64,000 bases of DNA from Cyanoderma ruficeps (GCA_008694505.1 VZDJ01007747.1:11068399-11132398); one strand, 5' to 3'; positions 24,061-36,797 are shown, counted from the first letter of the stretch. The notes: a model not told the origin generated them from the sequence alone. Program-made: numbers and translations.

Positions 24061-26278
24061 TGTTACTACTTCAAAGAACAAACAAAAGCACCGCACTGTT
24101 GTCACTCGCTCTTGAAAGAAATTATATAGCATTTCTAGAAGAGTCCACCATAGGACAGAATAACTTGGAAAGAATTTTTCCTAGCCTTAAAGCCATGTAG
24201 GCTCGGAAAATGTTATTTGGTTAGAGCCTGCGCATCAGTAACAGGTGGAGGTCTGGTTTGTGCTTTTGCAATTTCTCTTCTTCCCTTGTACTTTTGCTGC
24301 ATGAAGTCAAGGATTGTTTTGGTAGTTGCAAGGCTGAAAGAAAATTTCTGAGGGAAAATTATTTTTGTGTTAGCCCTGTGATTAAACATTTATTAAACAA
24401 ATAAATATTTTTAAATTTCCTCAATGTAATATTTTTTCTGATTAAGTTATAATTAGTGGTGGCCTGATACATCTTTTATTTAATCCTAAATTATTTCTAA
24501 TGTCAGATCAGCCAATTCAAGTGGAAAGATGAACAGGTCACTGTAAAAATTCACAGTACAATATAACTTCTCTCGTCCTTCTGAAGTTTCTATTAATCTT
24601 TTGTTTTATTAATTTCTTTGATTTCCATGAAGCATACATTCTTATAGGTACTTTCAAGCAATTGGAATAATTTATTTCTGAATTAGATGTGTGTAATTGC
24701 CTGTTCGATTTTAAGCCTGACACCCACAGTAGATTGAATGCTGTTTTACACAAAGGCTTCTAATCTATTAAATGGTGCACTGGGACTGATTTCCTGTGAA
24801 ATGGTCTGAATTACTTTTTTCTTGGCAGAATAGCACAGAATAAATTTCTTCCTCTATATCTCCATCTGGCTTCTTTCTCCTGTAACAAAAAAAAAAAATG
24901 AAGTTGTGGCCTCTTCTTATTTCTTCTCTAATTCTGTTTAGTTACAGGTGACCCTTAATGTATGGTTTGAATTGGACAACCACTCCAAATACAGAAATAT
25001 GGATTCCTTAGATCAACAGCAATGGACTTGAGTTTATAGGAAGCAGATTTCCTTGAAAAGTATTTAATATTTAAGTCCAAAGTAGTGATTTATTTTTTTT
25101 CCCCATGAGAACCAAAGTGGCTGTTTGCTCAGATGCCTTTGAGTTTTGTCTAGTTTTGAAGCCTGTATGTAACATGAGGACAGTCCAGACTAAATTTCTA
25201 GATAAACATCTTTTGTAAGTAGTGAATTTGTGGAGAAATGATAAAAAGGCTAGTAGGAATAATAGTCACTAGTCACTGGTCGTTATTGATATGGGCATGC
25301 ATATTTTGAAATTCCAGGAAGGAAATGAATATATGCAAATTTTGTCTAACTGCACATTTATTAGGCATGGCGAATATTTTGTAAATGCTGGTTTTCTTTG
25401 AAATGGTGGTTTGCCTCAGCCTTGTGAGGTATATATTCTCAATGAGATATTATGGACACTCTCTTTTTTGATGCATATTCTAACATAAAATCTGTTTCAC
25501 TAACCTGATCTTCTACTCCAAAGCTAATATAATGATAGGTGTTAGTAAGACTATCAAAGGAGCCATATTTTTATTTTTCATGATATATAGCCAAAATATT
25601 GCAGTAGAGAATATAAGTTATTTTGTATTTCCTTAGTTGTTTGTTTTCTAGAGAATAGGGGAAGGGAAGATCAGAAAGATTTGGTGAAAATTATTTTCCA
25701 CAGTTGTTTTCCCAGTTTTCAGACTACTACACAAAATCATTTTCACAGAACCCTGTCATATTGGGGGAAGTTTGCTTTTTGGGTAAAGACTGGTCTCTAA
25801 CATTGAGGTGACTTCCCGTTTTCCTCTTTTGCTTTTTAATTTGCAGGGTAGTCTCCTTATCCACAGTTTCAAAGAGCACATATTGGTCTACTTCTTCCCT
25901 TGATCTTCCTAAACAAGGTTTGTGTTAGAGAGAGACCTTCCATAAATTATTCTCTTACTTTGATTTCCCATTAATATGAATTTTAAAGTTAAGTTCAGAA
26001 CAAATTATTCCTTTGAGTGGGGTAGGAGAGCAAACTCCCTCAAAAGGGGCTGATGCCTGAGGAATCTGCATGAATCTTTTTCTAGTTTCTCATAAAGGAA
26101 AAGTATCATCACTTTGTTCCCTCTGGTATCTGGTATTCGCATTTATCACTTTTTCTTATTGTGTGATATGAACTCTAGATCATATTTCCTCTGAGGAAAC
26201 AATCTTGGTATTTTCTGGTTTTGGAAAATTAAAAGGATGGATATCTCTCTAACATGCTCTCTCTTTTTAACTCCCTTA
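24061..26278. other. AT-rich non-coding DNA, nothing recognised
   Basis: No gene, transposon or RNA gene recognised. A run of A lies near 24885-24898. The longest frame, 71 codons on the minus strand, has no domain. Texture is ordinary intronic or intergenic. Confidence 0.5.
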
Positions 26279-26354
26279 GGGTTTTGTTGGGTTTGGGGTT
26301 TTTTTGGTGGTTTTTTTTTGTTTTGTTTTGTTTTGTTTTTTTTGGTTTGGGTTT
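26279..26354 (+). repeat. 76-nt tract of only G and T, ending at an assembly gap
   Basis: From 26279 to the first N every base is G or T. The tract has GGG and GGGG runs near its start (three within about 20 nt), then (TTTTG) repeats. G-quadruplex or slipped structures are possible on the plus strand. It runs directly into the gap, so its true length is unknown. Confidence 0.85.
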
Positions 26355-26369
26355 NNNNNNNNNNNNNNN
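26355..26369. other. Assembly gap, 15 Ns
   Basis: Fifteen consecutive Ns. The left side is purely G/T and the right side A/C-rich, so the gap sits where a foldback or structured repeat would be expected. The number of Ns may not equal the true missing length. Open frames drawn across it are meaningless. Confidence 0.98.
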
Positions 26370-26445
26370 AAAAGCAAAAAAAACTCAACAAAACCAAACT
26401 CAAGCCAGAAAAACACATGCACAAAAAATTCACATCTCTACAACA
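26370..26445. repeat. A/C-rich tract facing the G/T tract across the gap
   Basis: The sequence after the gap is dominated by A and C (AACTCAACAAAACCAAAC and similar), roughly complementary in composition to the G/T tract on the left. This suggests an imperfect inverted repeat with its centre in the gap. Exact base pairing over a long arm is not evident. Confidence 0.5.
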
Positions 26446-26819
26446 AATAGAAGTTTGTTGCCTATATAAGTTTAGTAAAAACTGGTTTGAGTTAGAACAA
26501 ATGTAAAACAAATTCAAATGCAAGCCTGTAGCTTTAAGAAGTGTGTGAAAAATCATTAAATACGATGAGATGGCATTATATAAGGAAAAAAACAGAAAAT
26601 ACTTTCATCATGAAATCCTCATGTGAGCCAGCTCAGATAAATGTGATCTTGCAGAAGTTAGGGCAAAAATATTGTTGAGATTCAGAGTTATTATTTTGAT
26701 ACTCTAGTTTCCATATGCCTTATCTGTACCATGTCTGTCTTTATTTCATATTGCTTACTTTAAAAAAAATCTTAATTTTCTATGCTTATGATACCCTCCT
26801 GGATGTACTTCACAAACGT
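26446..26819. other. Non-coding DNA, nothing recognised
   Basis: AT-rich sequence with a short A run. No repeat family or coding frame recognised. Confidence 0.5.
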
Positions 26820-27010
26820 GATGTCTACAGTTTGGTTTGCTCCTGGAGGAAAAATGGAGTGACATCACAGGCTTGATTAATGATTTGGCCCACAGAGCAG
26901 GATTAATTTATTCCAAAGTCATGGTGACTCAGTTGACTGAAGATGATGAACAGATGTTAGCTGCAGAATTATTTCTGCATGTTTCTGGGGCAGCTAGAGC
27001 ATTTTAACAG
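26820..27010. promoter_or_regulatory. Candidate conserved non-coding block
   Basis: Balanced composition and closely packed motifs set this block off from its surroundings. It has TGACATCA (CRE/AP-1-like), TTGATTAATGATTTGG and GGATTAATTTATT (paired ATTA and OTX-like GGATTA sites), TGGTGACTCAG (a MARE/AP-1-like site) and a CAGCTAG segment. A short (GTT) tract lies just beyond it. The call rests on motif texture alone. Confidence 0.27.
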
Positions 27011-30000
27011 TATTGATATAGATTACAGATAATTGCAGATTTTCTTTTAGAATGCTGATACTATGTTGTTGTTGTTGTTGTAGGACTTCAAAAATTCAGT
27101 TATGTCTGATATTGTTTGCTGTAGGGAATTTTTTTTTTCCCTTCCTGAAATAACCTGAGAAATATTTTCCAAGAACTTTTGAAGTGTATCTGAAACATAG
27201 GAATTAGAAGATATGACTTCTACTCAGATTGTAGAAGTTTTTATGTTTGGACATAAATGTATGTGCAGATGATGCATGCATTTATATGACACATATTCGA
27301 GATTGAATAATACCATTTATTTCCAGCTGTCTTTATAAGAATTAAGTAGCTATCTGGCTTAGTGATTTAATTTAAACAGTGATTTTCACTTGAAGAAGTG
27401 TCTCATTTTGGTTAACAGGTTGCTAATCATTCTGGCTGAAGTCATCTTGCACTCATGATCATTCTGTGGGATTGTTTGGTTTGAGGTCTCCTGAAGCCAC
27501 ATGTACTTGAGTGTAATCTACATGTTTTCAAGTCTATGTCTATCCTTTAATTGTGCATTTGATAACCAATGTATTAAAGGATAAGGATTAACAATTTATT
27601 TCAGTTTATTGCCTCATTAAACCCACTTAATTTTTTCCAAATCATCCCATTTACACTTACTTCATGCTACTAGTGTCCTGTTCCAATCATACGTACTGCT
27701 ATTCCATATTGTCAGCTGAATCATTTTTCTGGGAATTCTTAATAAAATAGCAATCTCCGTTTGGTGCATCTGAATTCAGCCAAATATTCTGTAGCAGTGT
27801 ATTTACATTTGTGCTGCAGTTCTCTTGTAGCCTTTTACAATCATGTTTTAAACAGCCTCTGAAGTGGTAGAAAACAGCTATTAACTGGGGTTGTAGACAG
27901 TGCAGATTAAGGACAAGAGAAGAACCTTCCAACAGTTGTGTTAAAGCAAATGTTATTTTAGCATGCAGTACCAGCTCTTCAACATGAGCTTATTTCAGCA
28001 AGTGCTGAAGTTTTAAAACTTAACTGAAAGCACTTAGAATAAGTGATCTAATGTAATGATTTTGCCATTAAAAGACTGACCTGTTTCTTTCACCAAAACC
28101 TGTACTGGTCTCCTTGAAGGAGAGGAAATTTTGCTTTATTTGAGAAGCTGCTTCACTTTGAGACATTTTTGTGGTATTGCAAATATCCTATTAACACTTT
28201 GGCGTTATTGAAGTACTGAAAACACCTCTGAAGTACTAATAGCTTGTCACTCAGTTCAAGTTGCGGTCTTCAAAACAAACAGTGACTGGATTTTGCTCCA
28301 CATGCCCCCATCCTTCACAGATACGGGCAATAGCCTGACAAGTGGCTGTTTCTCATCCTCAGTTCTTTAAAAGTGCCCCTATATTTTCTCTGTCTAGAAC
28401 TTTGTAGATGAATGTTAAGAATAATTGGAACTGTTACTATGTTCATGCAACCGCTTAGAAGAGAAAGTTATTTATATTTGTGCCTGTTTGAAAGTGATAG
28501 AAATGTCCATCATAAAGGCTTTTCTTTTGCCTGAAATCTAAGGTTTTTTTCTTCCTAATGTGAAAAAGAGGAGGTTTTGAGATTACTTCATGTGGAAGTT
28601 TTTAAGTATAAAAATAATATATCAGCTCCACAGAGCAAGCCCATGAGTTTTGATATCCTGATAGGCATTTGCAGTTGGGGTGGGGGGTTTTTTCTTTTGT
28701 TTTTTTTTCCACAAAATGTGTATTGTAGTTGTGTGAAAACTTTCTTCCCATTGCAGAAATAGTAATGGATCACTCACACCAAAATGTCTCAGCTGAAAAC
28801 CATCGCTGAAATGAACAGCTGAAAACAATCTGAAAATGTCCAATTTGCACAGTTTAGGAAACTTAGGATTTCATAGTTAGCAAAAACTAGTATTGACAAA
28901 GAGAAGAAAGGAGAAATAAGAGGAAATTAGGTGCTTCATTATCAGTTTGTGTTGTAGCTGCAATGAAATGAATTTTCCAAGGAAATCTGATATTTACAAG
29001 CAGAATTCAAGTAGGGACCAGAAACTCCCACTTGTCTGTAGTGTCACTTTCAAGTTTTTATGGTGTTACCAGTATCATAAGGATAGACCTTGAGCCAAAG
29101 GAGCCCAGAACTTTTTGGGTCAGCTGTTGGTCCACCCTTTAGGAAGTAAAAACTGAAAATTTCGTACTAGTGAAAGGGAACAGATACGCATTAAAAAAAT
29201 TTAGAGCTGCAAGTGAGACATTCTGGGCATGAATTTTGCAAAAGCTTTAAAAATAATACATCTGGAGTGTTGGCATGTAAATATGCTGCTTTTCTGAAAC
29301 ATGAATAAAAATCATGTAGTCATGTCCACAGGTCATATATATCAGTTTCTTCTCTTAATATCTGAGAGGAGAAAAAAGGCAGTTGTTGTCAAACTATCAT
29401 TTTCTCTTGGAATGAATTGCTATTGAAATTATGGTATACATGTAGGAAAATATCAACTGGAAGATGCTGGTTTGCATTTTTTCAATTGACTGATAATTGA
29501 TTATAGGATTTGTATTGAGGACTTCTGACTGATACGACAAACATTACAATGGGTTTCAAGTGTTACAAAGAGGCTTCTCTTTAGTTGCAATTCCACGTTA
29601 TTAAATATCTGATGCAGTTTTGCTGTTAGTGTTTTCAATGCTGGCTCCAGTGCATAAATCCTAAAACATATATAAATTTCAATAAGAAACTGTATGAATC
29701 ATGTCAAATCTATTTTGAGCATGTTTTTCATGTATTTTCTAGTAAGTTTGTTTACTGATTAAATTTTTTTTAAAAATTTCTTGATTTGTCTTTTTAAAAG
29801 CATCTTAAACTATAATTTTGGGGAAAGTATAAGCTTTGAGAAAACTATAAGCTTGCACCATTACAGATTTAAAGCTTTTAATTTTTGACTTTGAATATTT
29901 CAATGAACCTGTTACCAAACAGAAATTTCTTGTCTAGGTTAATTGGCCCATTGTTACTAAAAAGTCATGCATTGGAATCTTGATTAGTTCACAAATACTA

Positions 30001-30402
30001 GAGGGAAAGAACAGATCAGTAGCAACCTTTCAGAACATTTTTGGTGTTAGTTTGGTGGCATATGTAAAAACAATAAATGGTATCTCTAGCCATGCAAAAG
30101 TGCCACATTTCTTAATTACAGAGATATTGCTGTCAAATGTTCTAAAATTCAATGGCCTTATATTTTAAAATATATTTGTTGTCTTCTAGTATCTTCAGGC
30201 ATTTGGTATAACGTTGAAGTCTGACTTTATACCACCATGTCTTAGTTTTTCATCAAACAACACCGGAATCAGATCATGGGCAAAACCCTTTTTCAATTCA
30301 ACAGGAATTCAATACAGTACTACCTAAATGTTTATTTTAAAGAAGTTAATATGCTACACGCTGCTGAAATGGAAATTGATTTTCTATTTTTCTCTTGTTG
30401 GC
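27011..30402. other. AT-rich non-coding DNA with minor repeats
   Basis: No gene or transposon recognised. A (GTT)5 tract lies at 27065-27081. A near-exact direct repeat CAGCTGAAAACMATC occurs at 28790-28804 and 28816-28830. Otherwise nothing stands out. Confidence 0.5.
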
Positions 30403-30541
30403 AGTGATGCTGGTCAAAGAGATGCCAGGACTGGTTTGCATTTGCACACCCTTTTCACGTTGTGCTTGTAATACTTGTCTCTAACGCAGTGCACTTCAAA
30501 CTGCTGGTAAGAAGTACTTCCCTGGGGAGGCCAGCATCACT
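30403..30541. repeat. Inverted repeat, 13-nt arms about 113 bp apart
   Basis: AGTGATGCTGGTC (30403-30415) is complementary to GGCCAGCATCACT (30529-30541) except for one G-T position. The arms bound about 113 bp. A small decayed DNA-transposon fragment (a hAT MITE would begin CAGTG) is conceivable. However, no flanking 8-bp duplication is visible and the ends do not match as hAT termini, so it is reported only as an inverted repeat. Confidence 0.5.
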
Positions 30542-31255
30542 TGAATTCTACAGATTGAGACTGGAGGCACAGTCATAGTTTGTCTGAGATTGCTAAATAT
30601 CAGCAACTGGAGAAAGAATAGAACCCTGATTCTCTTAGTTCTTGAAACTTACAAAAATGTTTACAAATCGCATTGTTTTGAATCCTCTTGTGGCAAATTG
30701 GTGGCTTGGAAGTCTTGGAATCTCATTCTACAGCACCGGCAAACCCTTCCTACAAATAATAGATCTTCCTATCTTCCTTTTCTTTCTTCTGGTACAATAT
30801 TATGTTAAAAAAAAGTGAAATTTCTAATTTAGTTTTTTTACCATTAGTGAACATAATTTAGTATTTTCTTTAGTGTTAGAATTAGGTTCACCTTTATATT
30901 CAAGTGAACTCAAATACTGCATGATTTTAATATGAGTATGTTACAAGGTGTTTTTCCATTTGCCAGTCCTACTTTAGTGCTTGTTATCGTGCAGCTCTGT
31001 TCATTGAAGCTTTAGGAAATTCCCATTTAAAAGTCTCAGGAAAAAAAAATTCTGTGAACAGACTAGATTTGGCAAGCAGTTGCTGGAAACATGGAAAGTT
31101 TCAATACTTTGCAGCATCCAACTTGTGTGCAAGTCAGCTGGAGAGAGATAATTTTTTGTGTCTAGAACAGGAGATAAACAGTACTTGGTGTCAGTATTAC
31201 ATGTTTCCCAGACTCACCATAGATTGCATTACATCTTTGGAAATATCATTCCATC
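30542..31255. other. Non-coding DNA, nothing recognised
   Basis: No repeat family or credible coding frame. Frames of 72-74 codons here lack any domain. Confidence 0.5.
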
Positions 31256-31306
31256 TTTTTTTCTTACCTCTACAGTAAGAAAAAAAGGGCTACTTTTGAA
31301 GCCCTT
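31256..31306. repeat. Two tandem perfect hairpins
   Basis: The first hairpin (31256-31286) pairs TTTTTTTCTTAC with GTAAGAAAAAAA, a perfect 12-bp stem around a 7-nt loop. The second (31285-31306) pairs AAGGGCT with AGCCCTT, 7 bp around an 8-nt loop. They overlap by two bases. The first arm is also a strong polypyrimidine tract followed by TACAG, which looks like a splice acceptor. Whether any of this is transcribed is unknown. Confidence 0.7.
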
Positions 31307-31429
31307 GGGGGGAAAGTGAGCAGTAGACAGAAAATTCTCAAGGCATTTGACTTCATGTTCTTTCCTTGTAGGTCACTCTAACAAGTATTCCTTTACCTGT
31401 CTGCAAAATTCGGTTTCACACTTTGAAGG
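31307..31429. other. Short non-coding spacer
   Basis: Nothing recognised. Confidence 0.5.
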
Positions 31430-32120
31430 TTAATTTAGCTCACGGCAGAATTATAATGGGAGATAACTTAAATGTGACAACATGTGAATGTTCTCATATG
31501 AGAAACCCTGCCCTTGGCTCTCACGTTTCTGAAGCTACATGATATTTTAGTGGTGAATACTTAGAGCCATCTGTGAAGATGGCATGTAGCCCATTTCTAA
31601 TAGGTGCCAAATAAACATGTTCTTAGATGGTAATTTTGTGCAATACTGCAAATGCTATCTCAGCTACAGAAAGGTCATGCATTGTGACAGCTTTACCAAG
31701 CATCTCTTTACACTTTGTGATACTTGCTGACACTAACGGGCCAGAAAAAGATGATATTTCTGAACAGTGAAACTAGGCACCTGTGTCTGCCCACAAGGAA
31801 AATATAATTGTAGGAGTGACCTTGAACTACAGAATTTGTCGAAAACTAACGTACAAAAGTTCAGTAGCAATTCTGTATTATTAGTCTAATTCCAGAGTGC
31901 ATTAGGAAATTAAAGAGCAGGGCACAGATTTCAAAAACTTTTCGAAGACATTGATAACTGGAAATGAAAACAGTGCTTTCTCCCATAAACTGTCATTGTT
32001 GGATTTTAGTGTTGCAGTTAGATGAAAAGGGATATTACAGATTTGCCATTTGTCATGATGCTTAGTCATCTGCATTACAGTCAGCTTAATTAGACTCTTA
32101 ATTCAGCACAGAAAAGTTGT
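31430..32120. promoter_or_regulatory. Candidate conserved non-coding cluster
   Basis: About 700 bp with even composition, few homopolymers and many developmental-type motifs: CTTAATTAGACTC and CTCTTAATTCAG (homeodomain), two TGTGACA-type sites and one TGCTGACA, GTCATGATGCTTAGTCATC (AP-1/Maf-like half sites), and AAATAAACATG (forkhead-like). No transposon match was seen. It looks more constrained than the flanks, but this is a visual judgement without alignment. Confidence 0.25.
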
Positions 32121-35100
32121 AACCTTTGGAAAATATGTCATTGATAAAAAGTGAAACTTTCTGCTTTGTGTTTTGTAATTACTTTTTTTCTTTAAATGAC
32201 TGTCTCCTTGTAACATGTCTCAAAGAATTTCTTAGTGTCATCTGCTGTAATTTTCAGTGCATTTCAGTGCACAAACTAGCAAGGTATATTTAAAATATTG
32301 AATTGTCATCACATGGAAGCATCTGAATTTTTTTGTCTTACAGATAAAAATTATACATGTTTTTTATAAATTATAGATTTTTTTAAAAATAGGCAAAACC
32401 CCACACTAGATGTGGTTAGTATTTGGAAGGTGTGCTTCCATGAAGAAATAATTTACATTTGAGCAGCCCTATCAATACTTTTGAGCATATTTGGTCATTT
32501 CAGAACTCATCAGGAAATTTTTCACACTAATTCATTCTTTAGAACCTTAATAAAAATTCATGTGAGTTTTTACCCAGAAATTATCTAAGGCAGTGTTACT
32601 CTTAAGAGTACCATTTGAATTGATAGATTCTCTGTGCAGCAGTAATGTCATCAGTGTTAGAGTTCCACTATCTTCCTTTTTCTTTTTTTTTTATTTTCAA
32701 TCATTAAAAGAAAATAAGATTTTATAAATAATTCTCTTACAGTTGTACTACTCCCCATTGCATATGCATGTTTTACCTTGGTTAAATTACCAGAAAAAAA
32801 GGATTAATATTTCTAACTTGATTATCCTGAAGAGAATGATCTAACTCACAAAATGATGGGACTGGTAGAATAATTCAAATCCAATTTTTGGAACTTACTC
32901 ATAAATCTGAGTGAAAGATAAATTCATTTTTATACTGGGCAGAAAAACATTTATTATCTCTTCCAAACTGGTTCAGTTTTGGGTAGTGAAAATTTACAGT
33001 ATAAAAATGAATGAAATGTTTCATTTTTTGTGAATGTTTCTACCTTGACTGTACTGATGATCCCAAGTTGTCTTGTCACAGCTGGGAGGTATTTGTAAGG
33101 GTGTTGCAAGATCTGCTCTTTCATCGGAGGGCGTGATTATGGTGCAATATGAACAATATTACTAGGTGACATAAGCTGCTGGAGCATAATCTCTACCGTC
33201 TGTGGAATATCTGCAACAATAACAGAACCTCTTTGCATTGGTATGCACTTACAGTATTGCTTTCAATATTTAGGGCTGAAGTGTTTTGTTTGCCTTCAGT
33301 TACTAGAACAATTTACATTAACTCGAATACAGCAAGTACAATTGGTGCCAGTCTGCTTTAGAGAAGGCCAGTGACTAGCGCAGGAGTTGTAGTTGCTGAT
33401 GAAACACAAGCATAAAAGAAGCTTAAATATTGGGGTTTTTGTGGACTGGTTCTTGCAGCAGCATTTGATGTTCAAGGAGAGTGGTCCCTGCAAACAGCAT
33501 GGGTTTGAATTCAAGCAGCTCTGGGCAGTTGAGACTTTTGCCGCTGACCTGCTGTGTATGTTTTGGTAGCAGTATTTTACCTCTTCAGTAGACATTCTTT
33601 TGGATGAAATAGTGTGTTAATGGGCAGGGACTGTTGGTACAGTGCCTGGTATAACAATTCTACTTGATTAGCTCACCTTATTTGTTGCTGTAGTGGACCC
33701 TCCTTACCCTTGCATCCTCCAAAAAAGTTTTGTAAGTCTAACTGGTTTTGAATTTTTTTCTTTTGTTACTTTTATTACTCTCCAGTGTTGGTACTACATT
33801 TTTCAAGGATTAAATTTAGAGAATTCATTTTATGAAACAGTGTGGCTGTTCTTTCTTCATACTGATTTTACATGTAGGTTGGAAATTTACTTTTGTTTTT
33901 AAATGTATAAGTAAAGTTTTAATAGTATGTAGTATGAGTATAATAAATATTTGACCACCTAAATGTTACTAAATATGCAATAAATGAAACATGATGAAAA
34001 CTGATATTGAAACTTGGATTGTTGGGTTTTTTTTCTTTAGAGTGTTGTTCGGTATATTTGCCCATGTATGTGTCTCTATCCACATTCTATTTAGTAGAGT
34101 CTTCAATCCAGTACTGTGAAATAATGTTTGTCCTGTACAAAAGGAACTAGTCATCCATAGGCTTGATAGAGACTTTGAGAGTCTCTAAGTATATGGTCAG
34201 AATTAAAGCCAAATCTCACTTAATGTTGCTTCTGTTTGTCTTCACTCTCATTAGTTTCATCACCATTCCGTCATGGTTGGTAGCTCTGAAGAATAATTTT
34301 TTTTTTCAGTTTCTAACACATTTACTTTTGCTTAAGGAGGTGCTACATTTAAAAGTTAATTAGTTTCCTCACAAATGTACAAGCCAATGAAGTTGCATTA
34401 TTTTTATTATTGTTAAAATCATAAAAATTACGTCAGTTTTGCAGATCTGGGAATTCATCACATGCAAATTTCATTGGGATACAGATCATGGGCACTTCAG
34501 CTAGAATATGCTAGGGACGATCTCAAAAAAAAAAAAAAAGATAGGTCATGTTTAAAGAAGCAAAAAAGTGAGACGTTAACTGGTACCAGCCTGCAGAGCA
34601 CTCTTGCTGTTTGGGCTCTCCTTTTCTTCAATCGCTTTTCTTTCACGGTTCTAGTTTTTGTTTAGGTTATTGTGGAAATGCAATTAAGTAATTGCAATTG
34701 CCTGTGTACATAGGCTGGTAATAACAGAGGGTAAATGTCTGATCCAGTTGAATAACTTAGCTACAAATAGAATATCTGAACAAAGAAATGCACCAACAGA
34801 AAGCAAGCAGCAATTTAGCAGAAATCAGTACATGTCAAATACATTTAAGTTCCAAACTTCTATTTTTTGCAAATATAATTTTTAAGGAAATTCAGTGTTG
34901 TGTGTGAAAAAATGTCACCTAGTATATATGTCCTACTATATCATTGATGTACATCAGTAGCATGGATAGTGGCCTAGGGTATTGATCCTTCCTCTCCATA
35001 GTGGAATAGTGTTGCAATATTTAGACTTTAAAAATAAGTTTAAGGATGAAACGAGCATGTGTGTTTTCTGTAAGTGATATGAATGTTGGCTTCTCTATGC

Positions 35101-36797
35101 TACTTTCTTTTGAAAGTTATTATGCTATTTAATTTTTTTACTTTATTCCTGGTCTAAATATTTCTGAAGCTGAGATCAGTTCACGGTTTGTGTTGTTACA
35201 CTTTAGTAGAGTTTTAGATAAGAATCGTTTCCACTCGGGCTGAGTGTCGAGATATGATTTTCACTTTAAAAACCTATAAATGATAGTTGCGTCAATTAGT
35301 AACTCATAGGTGAAGCTACTCTTGTGTGTGCAGCTGTGCTTGCAGTGATTCTCAGTGACTACTATTCAAAATGGCAAGGTGTGTGCAGCTCCATATGGTT
35401 GTGCTCTGGCCCTGATAACATTATGTACTTCTGCTATTGGAAGATGCAATAGAGCATATGCCTGTTGAATCTAGTGACAGTTAAAAGCTGTGAGGCAACC
35501 TAAACAAGTTTGGTTGCACAACTTCCATTTTAAAATGTCTTGACTATTTGGAGAAATGACCTGGTAAAAAATTGAATTCTTTGCAACAAGGCACTTCACA
35601 AAGGACAGATGTGTTCCTGTTTCTATTAACAAAAACATTCAACTTAATCAATATTCAAGAAGAAAATCTTGCTTATATGTAAGCCTCAGAAAATATATGT
35701 AGGTATCTTCAGTGCATCACCTATATGTGAGACATAGAGTGAAACTAAAGCAGACAGTGAATTAAAAAAAAAGTATAGTAGAAAAACAGATGTAAATTAC
35801 TTTTTCTTTCATTCAATTCTAACTTATAACAATTCAGAGAAAATAAAAACATTCCTCTGTACAACCAAATGTGTTAGAAAACTCCAGTTGTGTGTTGGAT
35901 TTGTTTTTCTTTTTGAAGGGAAACCATATGGAGGATCTTCTATATCACTGATTTTCTAGCATAAATGACACTTGTAAAATTATACAACTTTAGCTCCTTT
36001 TATATATATATAAATTGACTTTCATTGTTTAAGCTGTAACTGCCAGATAGTTGTGACATATAATTTATTAGGTGTATTTAAACAGTTTTATGTTTGTTCT
36101 AAATTCTTCAAAGGAGAGATGACTGAATGCTATGGGCATTTTTCCTGCATTTTGATTGAATGCTCTGGAGCACTTTATTTCTGTCTCACTTTCAAGCTTC
36201 CCTGGCAGTTCGGTAGCATCTCTCTTGGACAGCAGAGCTGGCCATACACTCCTCATAATTGTCAGAGTCATGTGTGCCAAAAAACCTACTCATATTATAA
36301 CTATGTACTTTGGAGGTGGACAATTTAGTGGTGTCAGTTCATAGCTATGTTAAATTAATTAAAAAGAAAATTCAAATACTCAAAGTTTAAATTTTTTACT
36401 TTATTGTTATATATATATATACACACACAATTTCATTTTATGAAATGAGTTTCTGAGATTTATTATTTTTTATTTCATTTTTTAAAGTTTTAGACTAAAT
36501 TTTTAATTTAATTGACCAAGCAAGCAAGAGCAAGATAAAGCACCATGTACAAAGGGTGTAACTGTTACTATAGAGCTGTAACATAGATGGTGATGGTGCA
36601 GACTTGTACTTCAGCATCACAGGGTTATTTTCCTGCAGCAGCACTTTGAAGAAGGGATGTGGCATTTTTCAAAACCAGCAAGAATTTTAAAATTTTTTTG
36701 CTAATATATGCAAAATCGTATCAAATAATTTTGATATTCATCTTAATTGTTCAAATCACTTAAACTTTTAAAGTACATCTTGCATTTCAGGGTGATA
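32121..36797. other. AT-rich non-coding DNA with simple repeats
   Basis: No gene or transposon recognised. A run of 15 A lies at 34525-34539, a short TA tract near 35999-36011, and a TA tract passing into CA repeats at 36408-36429. Frames up to 99 codons (minus strand near 33296-33595) contain no recognisable domain. Confidence 0.5.
36408..36429. repeat. Microsatellite, (TA)n passing into (CA)n
   Basis: About 6 TA units followed directly by about 4.5 AC units, a common compound dinucleotide repeat that is likely to vary in length. Confidence 0.9.

Noticed and set aside
26146..26556. The longest frame in the window (136 codons, minus strand)
   Set aside because: It is drawn across the 15-N gap and low-complexity G/T and A/C tracts, so it is an artefact.
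30403..30541. A hAT-type MITE interpretation of the inverted repeat
   Set aside because: No 8-bp target duplication is seen, and the right end does not give the CACTG terminus that would mirror the left CAGTG.
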